Source: Gorillibacterium massiliense
GTDB taxonomy: Bacteria; Bacillota; Bacilli; Paenibacillales; NBRC-103111
NCBI RefSeq assembly: GCF_000455485.1
Contig: NZ_CBQR020000102.1
Location: 62,001-126,000 of the forward strand
Length of the DNA stretch: 64,000 nucleotides
Direction: 5' to 3'
Shown here: one piece after another, positions 8,274 to 17,124 of the stretch
How positions within the stretch are numbered: the first letter of the stretch is position 1
Layout of the letters: each line of letters begins with the position of its first letter
The notes under the pieces: generated by a model
What the model saw: only the letters and a program-made list of their open reading frames with translations
Databases searched by the model: none
Told to the model about the DNA's origin: nothing
Translations under genes and position numbers: made by a program

Positions 8274-8933
8274 TTAACGGAACTTGCCCGGAAATTGCTT
8301 GATGATGCCGGAGCTAAGGATATCCGCAAAATGAATCATATGGGATTCGCCATTGTCCACAGCCTCAACATAACCGGGCCAATCTTTCTTTAGACGCGTC
8401 GTAGCGGCGGCGGTGACAAACTGCAAATGCCGATCCATCATGTCCTTGATCACTTGATAGGACCAGTTAGGGTTGGCTTTGCTGAGAAAAATGGCGATAT
8501 CATTGGCGTTGCGGTACCATTCTTTGTTAAAGCGCTCGAGGTCCGCCTGGTTGCCCGCCTTCGCGGCATCGACAACCTTTCCAGCCAATACGATATGCTC
8601 CCTCAACAATTGAGCCAACTTATTGCCAGCCGCTTCTCCGTAATACGGCTTGATCGCGTTGCCGATATCATCCTGGTTCCGGAGCAATCGGTCCAGAACG
8701 GTTTGTTGGTCTGGGAGCCCGGCAAGGGCGCTGACAATGTAGGTGCTTGTCCAATAGACATGGTCCTGCCAAAGTCTTCTCATATCGCCTTGGAACTTGA
8801 CCATCGACTGAGTCAGCGCAGGGCTAGGGGTGCGAAATTGGACGCTTTGATCAGCTGCTTTCACGGCACCGGGGGCAAAGCTCCAGGCTAGTACAGTCGC
8901 AAGTAAAGTCAGTTTAAGGAATAATCTTCTCAT
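8274..8933 (-). CDS. Secreted helical protein of unknown function
   Basis: A 219-residue protein with a signal peptide: MRRLFLKL, a hydrophobic core to about residue 20, likely cleavage after VKAA near 27. The mature part looks all-helical, with repeated stretches of similar make-up (VYWTSTYIVSALAGLPDQQ..., REHIVLAGKVVDAAKAG...). Similar Paenibacillus proteins are sometimes labelled glycosyltransferase, but I see no glycosyltransferase motif, so I do not adopt that name. It begins 21 bases after the SDR gene on the same strand and is followed by a terminator. Confidence 0.65.
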   Translation of the reverse strand: MRRLFLKLTLLATVLAWSFAPGAVKAADQSVQFRTPSPALTQSMVKFQGDMRRLWQDHVYWTSTYIVSALAGLPDQQTVLDRLLRNQDDIGNAIKPYYGEAAGNKLAQLLREHIVLAGKVVDAAKAGNQADLERFNKEWYRNANDIAIFLSKANPNWSYQVIKDMMDRHLQFVTAAATTRLKKDWPGYVEAVDNGESHMIHFADILSSGIIKQFPGKFR

Positions 8934-8954
8934 CCCGCGATCTTCTCCTTTGGT

Positions 8955-9707
8955 CTATTTCGCCGTAACGCCGCCGTCCACAGGCAGCTCGACTCCCGTA
9001 ATATAGGAAGAAGCATCAGATGCAAGAAAAAGCACCGCCTGAGCCACCTCCGAAGCCCGCCCGACCCGGGGCAGCGCCGTCTGGGAAAGGAACCATTGCA
9101 GCATCTGTTCGTTCTTGATCAGATCCGAACTCATCGGAGTCTCGATGAACCCGGGGTGCACCGAATTGACGCGGATGTTGTCCTTGCCGAAATCGACGGC
9201 GGCGGCTTTGGACAGCATCCGGTTGCCTCCTTTTGAAGCCGTATATGCCCCGGCTCCGTTGCTTCCGGTCAATCCGGCGATAGAGGAGATGTTGATGATC
9301 GAGCCGCTTTTATTCTTTTGCATATGGGGAATCACGTACTTCATCCCGAGAAAATTACTAGTCAGGTTAATCGCCAATACTTTATTCCACTGCTCCATGG
9401 TGGTGTCCAAAAGCCCCACGGCCAGCGATATGCCGGCGTTGTTGACCAGCACATCGATTTTTCCGTACGTTTCCACCGCCAAAGCCACAACTCTGCTCCA
9501 GTCCTCCTCCGAAACCACGTTGTGGGCAAAGGCCGCAGCCTCTCCGCCCGCCGCTTTAACCTCCTCTACTACAGCCTTCACGGCCGCTTCATTGATGTCC
9601 GTAGCGACAAGCTTTGCCCCTTCCCGGGCAAGCAACAGAGTCTCTTCTCGTCCCATTCCGCTGCCCGCTCCCGTTACGATCGCGACTTTTCCACTCAATA
9701 TCGGCAT
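8955..9707 (-). CDS. SDR family NAD(P)-dependent oxidoreductase
   Basis: A classical short-chain dehydrogenase/reductase of 250 residues. Cofactor motif TGAGSGMG lies at ~13-20, NNAG near 91, catalytic Ser in INISSIAG near 142, and YTASK with the catalytic Tyr and Lys near 155-159. The C-terminal end ITGVELPVDGG is typical of 3-oxoacyl-ACP-reductase-like SDRs. The start at 9707 is set by GGAGGT 6 bases upstream; the longer open frame is not supported. The substrate cannot be told from sequence. Confidence 0.92.
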   Translation of the reverse strand: MPILSGKVAIVTGAGSGMGREETLLLAREGAKLVATDINEAAVKAVVEEVKAAGGEAAAFAHNVVSEEDWSRVVALAVETYGKIDVLVNNAGISLAVGLLDTTMEQWNKVLAINLTSNFLGMKYVIPHMQKNKSGSIINISSIAGLTGSNGAGAYTASKGGNRMLSKAAAVDFGKDNIRVNSVHPGFIETPMSSDLIKNEQMLQWFLSQTALPRVGRASEVAQAVLFLASDASSYITGVELPVDGGVTAK

Positions 9708-9900
9708 GCTTCTACCTCCGGCTTCTTGATGTTTTGCGGTCTCTTGCAGTGTTAGTATGATCCAACGGCTGTCAAACCAATCAGACTCTTCCAAAGCACC
9801 ATCCCGCAAGGCCGGGGCAGGCGGTTTTCTTGACCCTCAAATCCCCGCATGGTACAGTTTCGGTAGCGTTTCCAGGTAAAGGATAGGGGAGATTGGACGT

Positions 9901-10959
9901 ATGAAACGTTTCGCAAAAATAATCGGTTCATTCATTCTGGCGGCGGTGCTTCTCTTCGCAGTGCTTCTCTTGGTCCTCACGATTACCGATTATAAACCCG
10001 ATGAAGTGATTCCCCTGACGGCATCCCCTAGTCAAAATCCAATCATCAAACATAATGAGCCTTTTTCGGTTACGACCTTCAATATCGGCTATGCCGGCCT
10101 TGACCAAAACCAAGACTTCTTCATGGACGGCGGAACGATGTCCCGCTCCAGCAGCAAGTCGCAAACCTTGACCAACCTCACGGGCCTTTCCTCCTACTTG
10201 AAGAAGGCGGAGTCGAACATCATCTTTTTGCAGGAAGTGGATACCCGCTCATCCCGCAGCTACCATATCAATGAAGCAGACTACATGGCCGATCAGCTTC
10301 CGGCGTACAGCCACGTGTTTGCCGCCAACTATAATGTGCCGTGGGTGCCCGTTCCCCTGACCCACCCCATGGGTTCGGCACACAGCGGCCTGCTTACTCT
10401 TTCGTCCTATAAAAGCACGGCCAATACCCGCTACGATCTTCCCGGAAAAGAAAGCTGGCCGACTCAGCTTTTCGAGTTGGACCGAGCCTTTCTCGAAAGC
10501 CGCCTCCCGGTAGATAACGGAAAAGAACTAGTGCTCGTGAATCTGCACCTCTCGGCCTTCGACAAAGGCGGGAAAATCCGCAAAAAGCAGCTGAACTACC
10601 TGAACGCCTATATCCAAAAAGAAAGCGAAAAAGGCAACTATCTGCTCATTGGCGGAGACTGGAACCACGCGCTGCCTGATACCGATCCTTCCGCTTTTGC
10701 CACGACGCAAGAGTGGCCAGAGTGGCTGCAGAGCTTCCCCGACAGCTTCAAGCCGGTGGGCTTCCAATGGGCGGTCGACAAAAAAACGCCCAGCGTCCGG
10801 ACGGTGGATGTCCGTTATACGGAGGGCGTTAATTTCAGAGCGGTAATCGACGGATTCCTCGTTTCCCCGAATATCGAAATCAAATCGGTGGAAGGCACCG
10901 ATCTGCACTATGCGAACAGTGACCACAACCCAGTGACGGCGCGGTTCATTTTACGTTGA
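9901..10959 (+). CDS. Membrane-anchored endonuclease/exonuclease/phosphatase family protein
   Basis: A 352-residue protein with an N-terminal signal anchor (~8-28), so the catalytic domain is outside the cell. The EEP fold motifs are visible in order: TTFNIGYAG near 60, the metal-binding Glu in FLQEVDTR near 108, VNLHLSAFDKGGKIRK near 212, GGDWNH near 250, and the terminal SDHNPVTARF with catalytic Asp-His. These fit Mg2+-dependent phosphodiesterases; extracellular members act on nucleic acids, sphingolipids or phosphoinositides, and the substrate here is open. It is a lone plus-strand gene after a 90-base promoter region. Confidence 0.88.
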   Translation: MKRFAKIIGSFILAAVLLFAVLLLVLTITDYKPDEVIPLTASPSQNPIIKHNEPFSVTTFNIGYAGLDQNQDFFMDGGTMSRSSSKSQTLTNLTGLSSYLKKAESNIIFLQEVDTRSSRSYHINEADYMADQLPAYSHVFAANYNVPWVPVPLTHPMGSAHSGLLTLSSYKSTANTRYDLPGKESWPTQLFELDRAFLESRLPVDNGKELVLVNLHLSAFDKGGKIRKKQLNYLNAYIQKESEKGNYLLIGGDWNHALPDTDPSAFATTQEWPEWLQSFPDSFKPVGFQWAVDKKTPSVRTVDVRYTEGVNFRAVIDGFLVSPNIEIKSVEGTDLHYANSDHNPVTARFILR

Positions 10960-11045
10960 TGGCGGACTGCGGCTAGCAGAAGTCAGCCCAGAGCTAGCGC
11001 TAGGAAACGGCGATTTCTCCTACCATTACCGGTATTCAGCAGACA

Positions 11046-11143
11046 ACACGCCCCTCTACGTTTTCGACTTCGCTTAGCATGCTCCCTCACCTTACATTAG
11101 GATAAGGGACTGCTGGCAAAGAGAAAACCATGGAGGGGCGTGT
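11046..11143. repeat. Inverted repeat between convergent genes
   Basis: ACACGCCCCTC at 11046-11056 is matched by GAGGGGCGTGT at 11133-11143, and the pairing extends imperfectly inward (GTTTTC with GAAAAC). The ~75-base loop and lack of a clean T-run make a classical terminator uncertain. It fills the gap between the convergent phosphatase-like and Gly/Pro-rich genes and may end both transcripts. Confidence 0.55.
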
Positions 11144-11153
11144 CATGCTTTCA

Positions 11154-11516
11154 TTAGAAACAGGTAAACGACTGGATCTCGTTTAAGCTGACTCCCGAGA
11201 TGACCCAGAATCGGCCGGTCCACCGAAAACCGCTGACCGATACGCGACCGACGAAGGTCGGGAAGAACCAAAACCGCTGCCCGTTTCGCAGCCAAATGAA
11301 CGTGTTCCGGAACAGACATTGGGATATGGCACGAGGGTCGACGGCAAAAGTGGATATCTGTGGTTCAAAAGGTGGCGGCGGCGCGGTTGGTCCCTGACCA
11401 GGGCCGGGGCCGGGACCAAATCCGGGGCCAGGACCAAATCCAGGACCGAATCCAGGACCGAATCCGGGACCAGGGCCAGGAGAACCTGGTGGCGGGGGTG
11501 GCATCATGAATCCCAT
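11154..11516 (-). CDS. Gly/Pro/Phe-rich repeat protein with conserved C-terminal domain
   Basis: A 120-residue protein. Residues ~1-50 are a Pro run followed by GFGPGFGP-type repeats. Residues ~60-120 form an aromatic-rich domain (FIWLRNGQRFWFFPTFVGRVSVSGFRW, ending IQSFTCF). That C-terminal domain recurs in small Bacillales proteins with collagen-like or Pro/Gly-rich N-termini, sometimes labelled transporter; no function is known. There is no clear signal peptide. The non-repetitive C-terminus, and the repeat being in frame with it, support a real gene. Confidence 0.7.
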   Translation of the reverse strand: MGFMMPPPPPGSPGPGPGFGPGFGPGFGPGPGFGPGPGPGQGPTAPPPPFEPQISTFAVDPRAISQCLFRNTFIWLRNGQRFWFFPTFVGRVSVSGFRWTGRFWVISGVSLNEIQSFTCF

Positions 11517-11739
11517 CGGTATTCACTCCATTTCGCATAGGCTAACACAATGTATGTCAAAATGGGTTCATGGGATTGGGCGTTTACCTATTTTCGGAAC
11601 TCCACGATTGCCTTCGCGTCATAGCTAAACAAAATCTGGGAAACGTATAGTTTACGCAACATTCCCCAACTTCCCCTCGTTAGGTACTTGTCGCAGATAG
11701 ACACACACTAAAAAACACACATCAAGGAGAGTGCACGCA

Positions 11740-12225
11740 TTGAAAAAGATTACCCTCGCCATACTGGCAACCCTCGTATTAAGCCTGGTACTTGGTGCCT
11801 GCGGCGGCAATAAGGAAGCGGCGCCGGACTCCAAGGTACCGCCGAAAGATATGGTGGACAAGCTCATTCAAACCGTGGAGCAGCCCGCCCAAATGGAGCT
11901 GGATAAAACCATGGTGGAAGCAACGTATCATTTCAATCCGGACCTGCTTGAAGCGTTCAGCATCCGCGTTCCGCTCATGAACGTTAAGACCAACGAAATC
12001 GCTATTCTTAAAGTAAAAAGCGCTAAGGATCTTTCCGCCGTGGAAACCGGCGTCAAGCAGCGCGCAGCGGATGTGCAGAAGGTATTTGAATCCTACCTTC
12101 CCGACCAATACGAAAACGCGAAAAATTACAAGCTCGTTACGAAAGGCAACTACGTGCTGTTCGTCATTTCCGAAAATGCCGATGAACTCGTGAAGACCTT
12201 CGACAGCTACTTCGCTAAACAATAA
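11740..12225 (+). CDS. DUF4358 lipoprotein (first copy)
   Basis: A 161-residue lipoprotein: signal MKKITLAILATLVLSLVLGACGG with the lipobox Cys near 20, then a DUF4358 domain (~35-160; IRVPLMNVKTNEIAILKVK and the conserved Y-x-x-DQYENAKN segment). I choose the TTG at 11740, 8-10 bases after AAGGAG, over the GTG at 11731, which is too near that site. It ends 6 bases before the MBOAT gene, so the two are in one operon. A paralogue is the last gene of the same cluster. Confidence 0.85.
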   Translation: MKKITLAILATLVLSLVLGACGGNKEAAPDSKVPPKDMVDKLIQTVEQPAQMELDKTMVEATYHFNPDLLEAFSIRVPLMNVKTNEIAILKVKSAKDLSAVETGVKQRAADVQKVFESYLPDQYENAKNYKLVTKGNYVLFVISENADELVKTFDSYFAKQ

Positions 12226-12231
12226 CCGGGC

Positions 12232-13617
12232 ATGGTATTCAGCAGTCTGCTTTTCCTGTTCCTATTCCTACCCGCCGTCCTTCTTCTCTATTACGCATCG
12301 CCGTGGCGGATCAAGAATCTCATCCTTTTCGTGAGCAGTCTGATCTTCTACGCGTGGGGCGAACCGGTTTACATCGTCATTATGCTGCTGTCCACCGTGA
12401 CGGATTACAGCTTCGGCCTGCTCCTCAGCAGGTCGAAGCTCACTCAAATCCAGCGTAAGTGGATCGTGGTCTGTTCTGTCATTGTCAATTTGGCCTTACT
12501 ATCCTATTTCAAATACGCCGATTTTCTCATAGAGAACGTCAACGCGCTCTTTGGCACGGATATTCCGCTGACGCAACTGCCGCTTCCCATCGGTATCTCT
12601 TTTTATACCTTTCAATCGATGTCCTATATTATCGACGTGTATCGGGGAACCGCCAAAGCCCAGCGGAATTGGCTGGATTTCGGCACCTTCGTCGCCTTGT
12701 TCCCGCAGCTTGTCGCCGGCCCCATCGTCCAGTACAACACCATCGCCGAGCAGCTGCGCAAGCGAACGGTAACGGCGGAGTCCTTCGCGAAAGGAATCCG
12801 GAGATTCATTGTCGGGCTGGCGAAGAAGGTGCTTCTGGCCAATAACATCGGACTGCTGTGGGACACGATTTCTGCATCTAATCTAGGGGACATGCCTGCA
12901 TTAACCGCATGGCTCGGTATTATCGCCTTCGCCTTTCAAATCTATTTCGACTTCAGCGGATATTCCGATATGGCCATCGGCCTCGGCCTCATGTTCGGAT
13001 TCCGGTTCAACGAAAACTTCAACAAACCCTACACCGCCCAAAGTATCACCGACTTCTGGCGAAGATGGCATATTTCCCTTAGCAGTTGGTTCCGGGATTA
13101 CGTCTACATCCCTCTAGGAGGAAACCGCCGGGGTTTGGGCATTCAACTGCGCAATATTCTCATCGTGTGGATGCTTACCGGCATCTGGCACGGGGCAAGC
13201 TGGAATTTTCTCTTCTGGGGTTTGTATTTCGGGGTGATTTTGATTGCGGAAAAATGGTGGGGCTTAAAGCTGCTCAGCCGGTTACCCCGCTGGATTCGCC
13301 ACGTCTATGCGCTCGTGCTGATCCTCTTCGGCTGGGTGCTGTTTGCCTTTGAAGAGCTTCCCCGTGTATTCGGGTATTTGAACGCGATGCTGGGTTTCAA
13401 TCACCAGCCGCTGTGGAACAACGGCACGGTGTACTTTGCCTACACCAATGCCGTTTTGCTTGCCGTGTTGACGCTGGCGTCCCTGCCGAAGCGGCGGGTT
13501 CCCGTAAAGGAGACCTGGCCCCGGCTGTCTCTCATTTGGTATGGAGCGCTATTTTTCCTGTCAATCGCTTATCTTGTGGACGCTACCTATAATCCGTTCC
13601 TGTATTTCCGGTTCTGA
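12232..13617 (+). CDS. MBOAT family membrane O-acyltransferase
   Basis: A 461-residue polytopic membrane protein of the AlgI/DltB/PatA type. Diagnostic stretches are LPIGISFYTFQSMSYIIDVYRG near 120, FPQLVAGPIVQY near 160, DFWRRWHISLSSWFRDYVYIPLGGNR near 265-290, and GIWHGASWNFLFWGLYFG near 315 with the catalytic His. Such proteins move acyl groups, usually acetyl, across the membrane to a surface polysaccharide or teichoic acid with a partner SGNH-like/DHHW protein. That partner follows 20 bases downstream. The acceptor polymer is unknown. Confidence 0.93.
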   Translation: MVFSSLLFLFLFLPAVLLLYYASPWRIKNLILFVSSLIFYAWGEPVYIVIMLLSTVTDYSFGLLLSRSKLTQIQRKWIVVCSVIVNLALLSYFKYADFLIENVNALFGTDIPLTQLPLPIGISFYTFQSMSYIIDVYRGTAKAQRNWLDFGTFVALFPQLVAGPIVQYNTIAEQLRKRTVTAESFAKGIRRFIVGLAKKVLLANNIGLLWDTISASNLGDMPALTAWLGIIAFAFQIYFDFSGYSDMAIGLGLMFGFRFNENFNKPYTAQSITDFWRRWHISLSSWFRDYVYIPLGGNRRGLGIQLRNILIVWMLTGIWHGASWNFLFWGLYFGVILIAEKWWGLKLLSRLPRWIRHVYALVLILFGWVLFAFEELPRVFGYLNAMLGFNHQPLWNNGTVYFAYTNAVLLAVLTLASLPKRRVPVKETWPRLSLIWYGALFFLSIAYLVDATYNPFLYFRF

Positions 13618-13637
13618 CGTGGAGGTGATATGCAGCT

Positions 13638-14780
13638 ATGAAAGTGAAAGCCGATCGAATACTAGTCGGGGGATTTATCATTACGCTGTTTCTACTCTCT
13701 TTCATCCTGCTTCTTTCCCCGGTGGACCGCTTTTCAGAGCTGGAAAACCGGTATTTACAAGGCGTCCCGCATCTGACATGGGGCAATGTCCTATCCCGCA
13801 AATTTTCGGATGAGGCCGAGAGCTTCGTCACGGACCATTTTCCATTTCGCTCCAAGTGGGTGTCGGTGAAATCGGCGACCGAACAACTGCGGCTGCAGCA
13901 GGAGAACAATGGCATTTACAAGGGGAAAGACGGTTACCTGTTTGAAAAGTTCCCCGAGCCCGATCACGGAAAAGTCGATCAGTATGCGGAGGCCGTGAAG
14001 CATTTCGCCGCCAACCACCCCGACGCGAAAACAACCTTCATGCTGGCCCCCACATCCATCGGCCTTTATCCCGACCGTTTGCCCTGGATGGTGGACACCT
14101 ATCCGCAAGATGAAGTGAATAAAGAAATCGCCGGCATCGTGCAGGACAGCGTAACCTTTATGGATGGTTTCGATTTTCTCAAACCCCATGCTTCCGAGCC
14201 AATCTATTACCGGACCGACCATCACTGGACGACGAACGGCGCATATTTGGCTTACGTTGCCTATGCAAAGCAAATGGGCTGGCAGCCCAAGTCCAAGGAC
14301 GAGTTCCGCATCGAAACCGTCAGCGATTCGTTTCTCGGAAGCTACCATACCCGAAGCCAGTTTGCGGGCACGAAGCCGGATTCGCTGCAGGTCTACACCC
14401 CTGTGTACCCAGTTTCCACTGAGCTGTATATCGCGGATACGGGCGAAACGCTGCACAGCCTATACGACGACAGCTTTTTGAAAAAGAAGGACAAGTACTC
14501 CTACTTTTTGGGGGGCGTCCATGCTCTCATGAAGCTCACCACCCCGCTTGACCCCGAAACTGTCGGCACAGAAAAGCTGCTGGTCGTCAAGGATTCGTAT
14601 GCCCATAGCGTGATCCCGTTTTTGACGCTGCATGTGCCGGAGCTGCATGTAATCGACATCCGTTACTATAACGGCAGCATTGGCGACTACATGGCCGAGA
14701 ACGGCATTCGGAACGTGCTGCTGCTCTTTAACACCGCGACGTTTGTTGAGAACAATGAGCTGTTGAAATTGGCTGATTAG
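13638..14780 (+). CDS. DHHW family protein (AlgX/AlgJ-like O-acetyltransferase partner)
   Basis: A 380-residue protein with one N-terminal TM (~9-30) and an extracellular SGNH-hydrolase-like domain. The name-giving motif YRTDHHWTTNGAY lies near 192-204, and the late VVKDSYAHSVIPFL near 315 carries the candidate nucleophile Ser of the SGNH fold. Together with the upstream MBOAT protein this forms the usual two-part extracellular O-acetylation machine. A GGAGGTGA site precedes the ATG. The flanking DUF4358 lipoproteins are probably accessory factors. Confidence 0.9.
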   Translation: MKVKADRILVGGFIITLFLLSFILLLSPVDRFSELENRYLQGVPHLTWGNVLSRKFSDEAESFVTDHFPFRSKWVSVKSATEQLRLQQENNGIYKGKDGYLFEKFPEPDHGKVDQYAEAVKHFAANHPDAKTTFMLAPTSIGLYPDRLPWMVDTYPQDEVNKEIAGIVQDSVTFMDGFDFLKPHASEPIYYRTDHHWTTNGAYLAYVAYAKQMGWQPKSKDEFRIETVSDSFLGSYHTRSQFAGTKPDSLQVYTPVYPVSTELYIADTGETLHSLYDDSFLKKKDKYSYFLGGVHALMKLTTPLDPETVGTEKLLVVKDSYAHSVIPFLTLHVPELHVIDIRYYNGSIGDYMAENGIRNVLLLFNTATFVENNELLKLAD

Positions 14781-14862
14781 ACGCCGTCTGCAACATTAAC
14801 CCGTCAAGTGTCGTCCGTAAGTGCGCGCAGTTAACCCATTAACAACAAGGAGAATGCACAGG

Positions 14863-15651
14863 ATGAACAAACGATTGACCGCACTGGTAATGACCACAGC
14901 CTTGATGGGGAGCTTGCTCATGGCATGCTCCAACACGAAAGAAACAGGCGGAACGGAAACGATCGCCCCGACGACAGCTCCAAGTGAAGCGGCATCACCA
15001 AGCACGGTTCCGAGCCCGACCGTTAAGGCAAGCCCCAGCCCGGAGGCCACTTCCACGGCGCCATCGCCAAGCGCAGCGCCTTCGGCCAGCAGCGAGCCGA
15101 GCAAGGAACCGGTAGCCACCCAAAAGCCGACGGCAACCAAAACGCCAGCAGCGAGCAAAAAGCCTGCGGCAACTAAATCGCCGGTGGCGACTAAAACGCC
15201 AACCCCAACCAAAAAGCCGGTGCCTAGCCAAACGCCTGTACCTAGCAAGAAGCCGGAAACGATGCCTTCCGTAAATGCAATGGTTGACGAGATGGTCAAA
15301 CAAGTCACACAGCCGAGCCTTATGCAGCTCGAAAGCGACAAATTGGAAGAGTTTTATGGCATCAAGCCCAGCCTGGCTGAAGAATTCACTGTTCGGATGC
15401 CCTTCATAAATATCAAGACTAACGAGATCGCGATTTTCAAAGTGAAGGATGAAAAAGACATACCCGCCATAAAAGCCGGAATGGAAAAGCGGGCGAAAGA
15501 CGTCCAGAACCAATTCGAACACTATCTTCAAGACCAGTACGAAAACGCGAAAAACTTCAAGATCGTCACCAACGGCCATTATGTATTGTTCGTCATCTCG
15601 GATAGCTCAGCGGATATCATCAAGGTCTTTCATTCCTTTTTCCAAAAATAA
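14863..15651 (+). CDS. DUF4358 lipoprotein with long Ala/Pro/Thr/Lys-rich linker (second copy)
   Basis: A 262-residue lipoprotein. The signal peptide ends in LLMAC (Cys near 22). A ~115-residue low-complexity linker of Ser, Thr, Pro, Ala and Lys follows (TKTPAASKKPAATK-like units), then a DUF4358 domain (~135-260) closely similar to the first copy, including NIKTNEIAIFKVK and DQYENAKNFKIV. The linker probably spans the peptidoglycan. The ATG at 14863 has AAGGAG 10 bases upstream; the open frame begins earlier at a GTG that has no such site. Last gene of the O-acylation cluster. Confidence 0.85.
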   Translation: MNKRLTALVMTTALMGSLLMACSNTKETGGTETIAPTTAPSEAASPSTVPSPTVKASPSPEATSTAPSPSAAPSASSEPSKEPVATQKPTATKTPAASKKPAATKSPVATKTPTPTKKPVPSQTPVPSKKPETMPSVNAMVDEMVKQVTQPSLMQLESDKLEEFYGIKPSLAEEFTVRMPFINIKTNEIAIFKVKDEKDIPAIKAGMEKRAKDVQNQFEHYLQDQYENAKNFKIVTNGHYVLFVISDSSADIIKVFHSFFQK

Positions 15652-15729
15652 TACCGTCGGAGCAGCTCCTTCCGCTTCAATTGCTTTTTTGCCATCCGGT
15701 CCGTAAGATGGACGGTGAGGTGATAAATC

Positions 15730-16035
15730 GTGAGCAAATTTGGGATGGTTGCCAAATTTACGGCCAAGCCCGGCCAGCGGGACGCACTTGCCGAGATTTT
15801 GCTGGAAGCCGCGGACGCTCTGCAATCCTTCGAGAATTGCGAGATGTACATCGTCCATACGTCGGAAACCGAAGCGGATACTCTGTGGGTCACGGAAGTA
15901 TGGAGCAACCCGGAAGCCCATAAAGCATCTCTTTCCTTGGAAGAAACAAAAGCGGCGATCCAGCGCGCGATGCCCTTGATTGCCGGCGTCGAATCGACCC
16001 CGCTCAAGCCGGTAGGCGGCAAAGGTCTCCATTAA
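15730..16035 (+). CDS. Antibiotic biosynthesis monooxygenase-domain protein
   Basis: A 101-residue ferredoxin-like ABM protein (putative quinol monooxygenase, YgiN type): KFGMVAKFTAKPGQRDALAEILLEAADAL, then YIVHTSETEADTLWVTEVW and a C-terminal half with MPLIAGVESTPLKPVGGKG. GTG start with a GGTGAGGTGA site upstream. This fold acts on quinols, phenols or heme; the substrate is not deducible. It is convergent with the DCC protein, with a terminator between. Confidence 0.85.
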   Translation: MSKFGMVAKFTAKPGQRDALAEILLEAADALQSFENCEMYIVHTSETEADTLWVTEVWSNPEAHKASLSLEETKAAIQRAMPLIAGVESTPLKPVGGKGLH

Positions 16036-16052
16036 TCGAAATATCCATAAGT

Positions 16053-16102
16053 AAGGCGCTGTTCCCCGGTCGAAGATGACCGAAAGAACGGCGCCTTTTC
16101 TT
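16053..16102. terminator. Bidirectional terminator
   Basis: AAGGCGCTGTTC pairs with GAACGGCGCCTT across a ~20-base loop that itself can pair (CCGGTCGAAGATGACCG), followed by TTCTTTTT on the plus strand. It lies between two convergent genes. Confidence 0.8.
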
Positions 16103-16121
16103 TTTCGTTTCTCCATCGTAT

Positions 16122-16511
16122 CTATAAAAAACGATCTCTTTCTTCAGGTGAAGGCAGCGTGCAGCTTTCTTTTTTACCGAACCATTTGTATCTGTTCTTG
16201 GCCACGATCCCATAGACGAAATCCCGAACCGGCTTGGGTATGATTACGAGAAGATAGAGCCCTTTCCAGGCTCCCGATAAGTTCTTGCAAATACGAAGGG
16301 CAGCGGTTGATTTGAAATAGGCCTTATTATGCTCAACGAGGATAAGGCTGTTCCGGTCATCGGTTATGTTGAAACGCGCAAGCCAATCTTGTCCGGTTTC
16401 ACTTTGCTGAGAGGCGAATTTGAATCGTCCCTGCGGGTCTCTTTTGATAATGAAGCGGACGCTTCGATCGCAAAAAAGGCATTCCCCATCGAAGAAAACG
16501 ACCCTATCCAT
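16122..16511 (-). CDS. DCC family thiol-disulfide oxidoreductase (DUF393)
   Basis: A 129-residue protein starting MDRVVFFDGECLFCDRSVRF. The DGECLFC segment near residues 8-14 holds the D-x-x-C-x-x-C redox motif that names the DCC family, a thioredoxin-fold branch. The SAALRICKNLSGAWKG-like segment (here STAALRICKNLSG) near 90 is the second hallmark. Probably a cytoplasmic or membrane-associated disulfide oxidoreductase of unknown partner. It lies 11 bases after the DUF4362 gene on the same strand. Confidence 0.9.
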   Translation of the reverse strand: MDRVVFFDGECLFCDRSVRFIIKRDPQGRFKFASQQSETGQDWLARFNITDDRNSLILVEHNKAYFKSTAALRICKNLSGAWKGLYLLVIIPKPVRDFVYGIVAKNRYKWFGKKESCTLPSPEERDRFL

Positions 16512-16522
16512 ATAAACGCCCC

Positions 16523-17050
16523 CTAACCGCCAAAGAAAAAGGTTTCCCCCGTCTCTTTATCTTCACATCCCGAAAGAACATAGCCTTCCGGGCGCCCCTC
16601 CAGCTTCTTCTTTTCAATTCCTTTGCACTTCGTACTGGGCCGACCCGCGTCCGAGCCGAAAACATCGAGCGAATTGTCATAGGTATAAAGAATGCTATCC
16701 CCATCATAGACGAGTTCGTAAAAGATCGGATCTCCTTCAGTGGTATACTGCGTAATCCGCACCTTTTCCGCTTTGCGGTCCTCCACATTTTGCAGGAACC
16801 GGCTCCAAATATCCATATTGTGAGATTGCCCGTGGACATTGACGACATCGCCGTTTTGAACCGCTTGCTCCACCGTATAAGGCCGTTTTGCTTTCGGGAA
16901 ACCCGATACGTCCGACGATGGACTTTGCGAAACCGCCGTAGCGCTTGTGGGGATGACCGTTGCGTCCGGCGCAGCGGTTTTGCCGTCTTTATCGCCGCAG
17001 GCGGATAACATAACCGCAACAGAACATACGAGCATTAACTTCTTTATCAT
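16523..17050 (-). CDS. DUF4362 lipoprotein
   Basis: A 175-residue lipoprotein with signal MIKKLMLVCSVAVMLSAC (lipid Cys near 18). After a Ser/Ala/Thr-rich linker it has a DUF4362 domain (~58-160): AVQNGDVVNVHGQ..N, RITQYTTEGDPIFYELVYDG, YTYDNSLDVFG and KCKGIEKK. The domain is common in Bacillales and has no known activity. Cotranscribed with the DCC protein. Confidence 0.85.
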   Translation of the reverse strand: MIKKLMLVCSVAVMLSACGDKDGKTAAPDATVIPTSATAVSQSPSSDVSGFPKAKRPYTVEQAVQNGDVVNVHGQSHNMDIWSRFLQNVEDRKAEKVRITQYTTEGDPIFYELVYDGDSILYTYDNSLDVFGSDAGRPSTKCKGIEKKKLEGRPEGYVLSGCEDKETGETFFFGG

Positions 17051-17124
17051 GAAATCGCCTCCTGTCCCCCTGACGCGGGCGAAGGCTCTCAGGTTGCAAT
17101 CAGCTCCTATGTTGAAAATGGAAG

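Noticed and set aside
8274-8933. Glycosyltransferase function for the secreted protein
   Set aside because: Some homologues carry this label, but no nucleotide-sugar-binding fold or DxD motif is visible; the protein looks like a secreted helical bundle.
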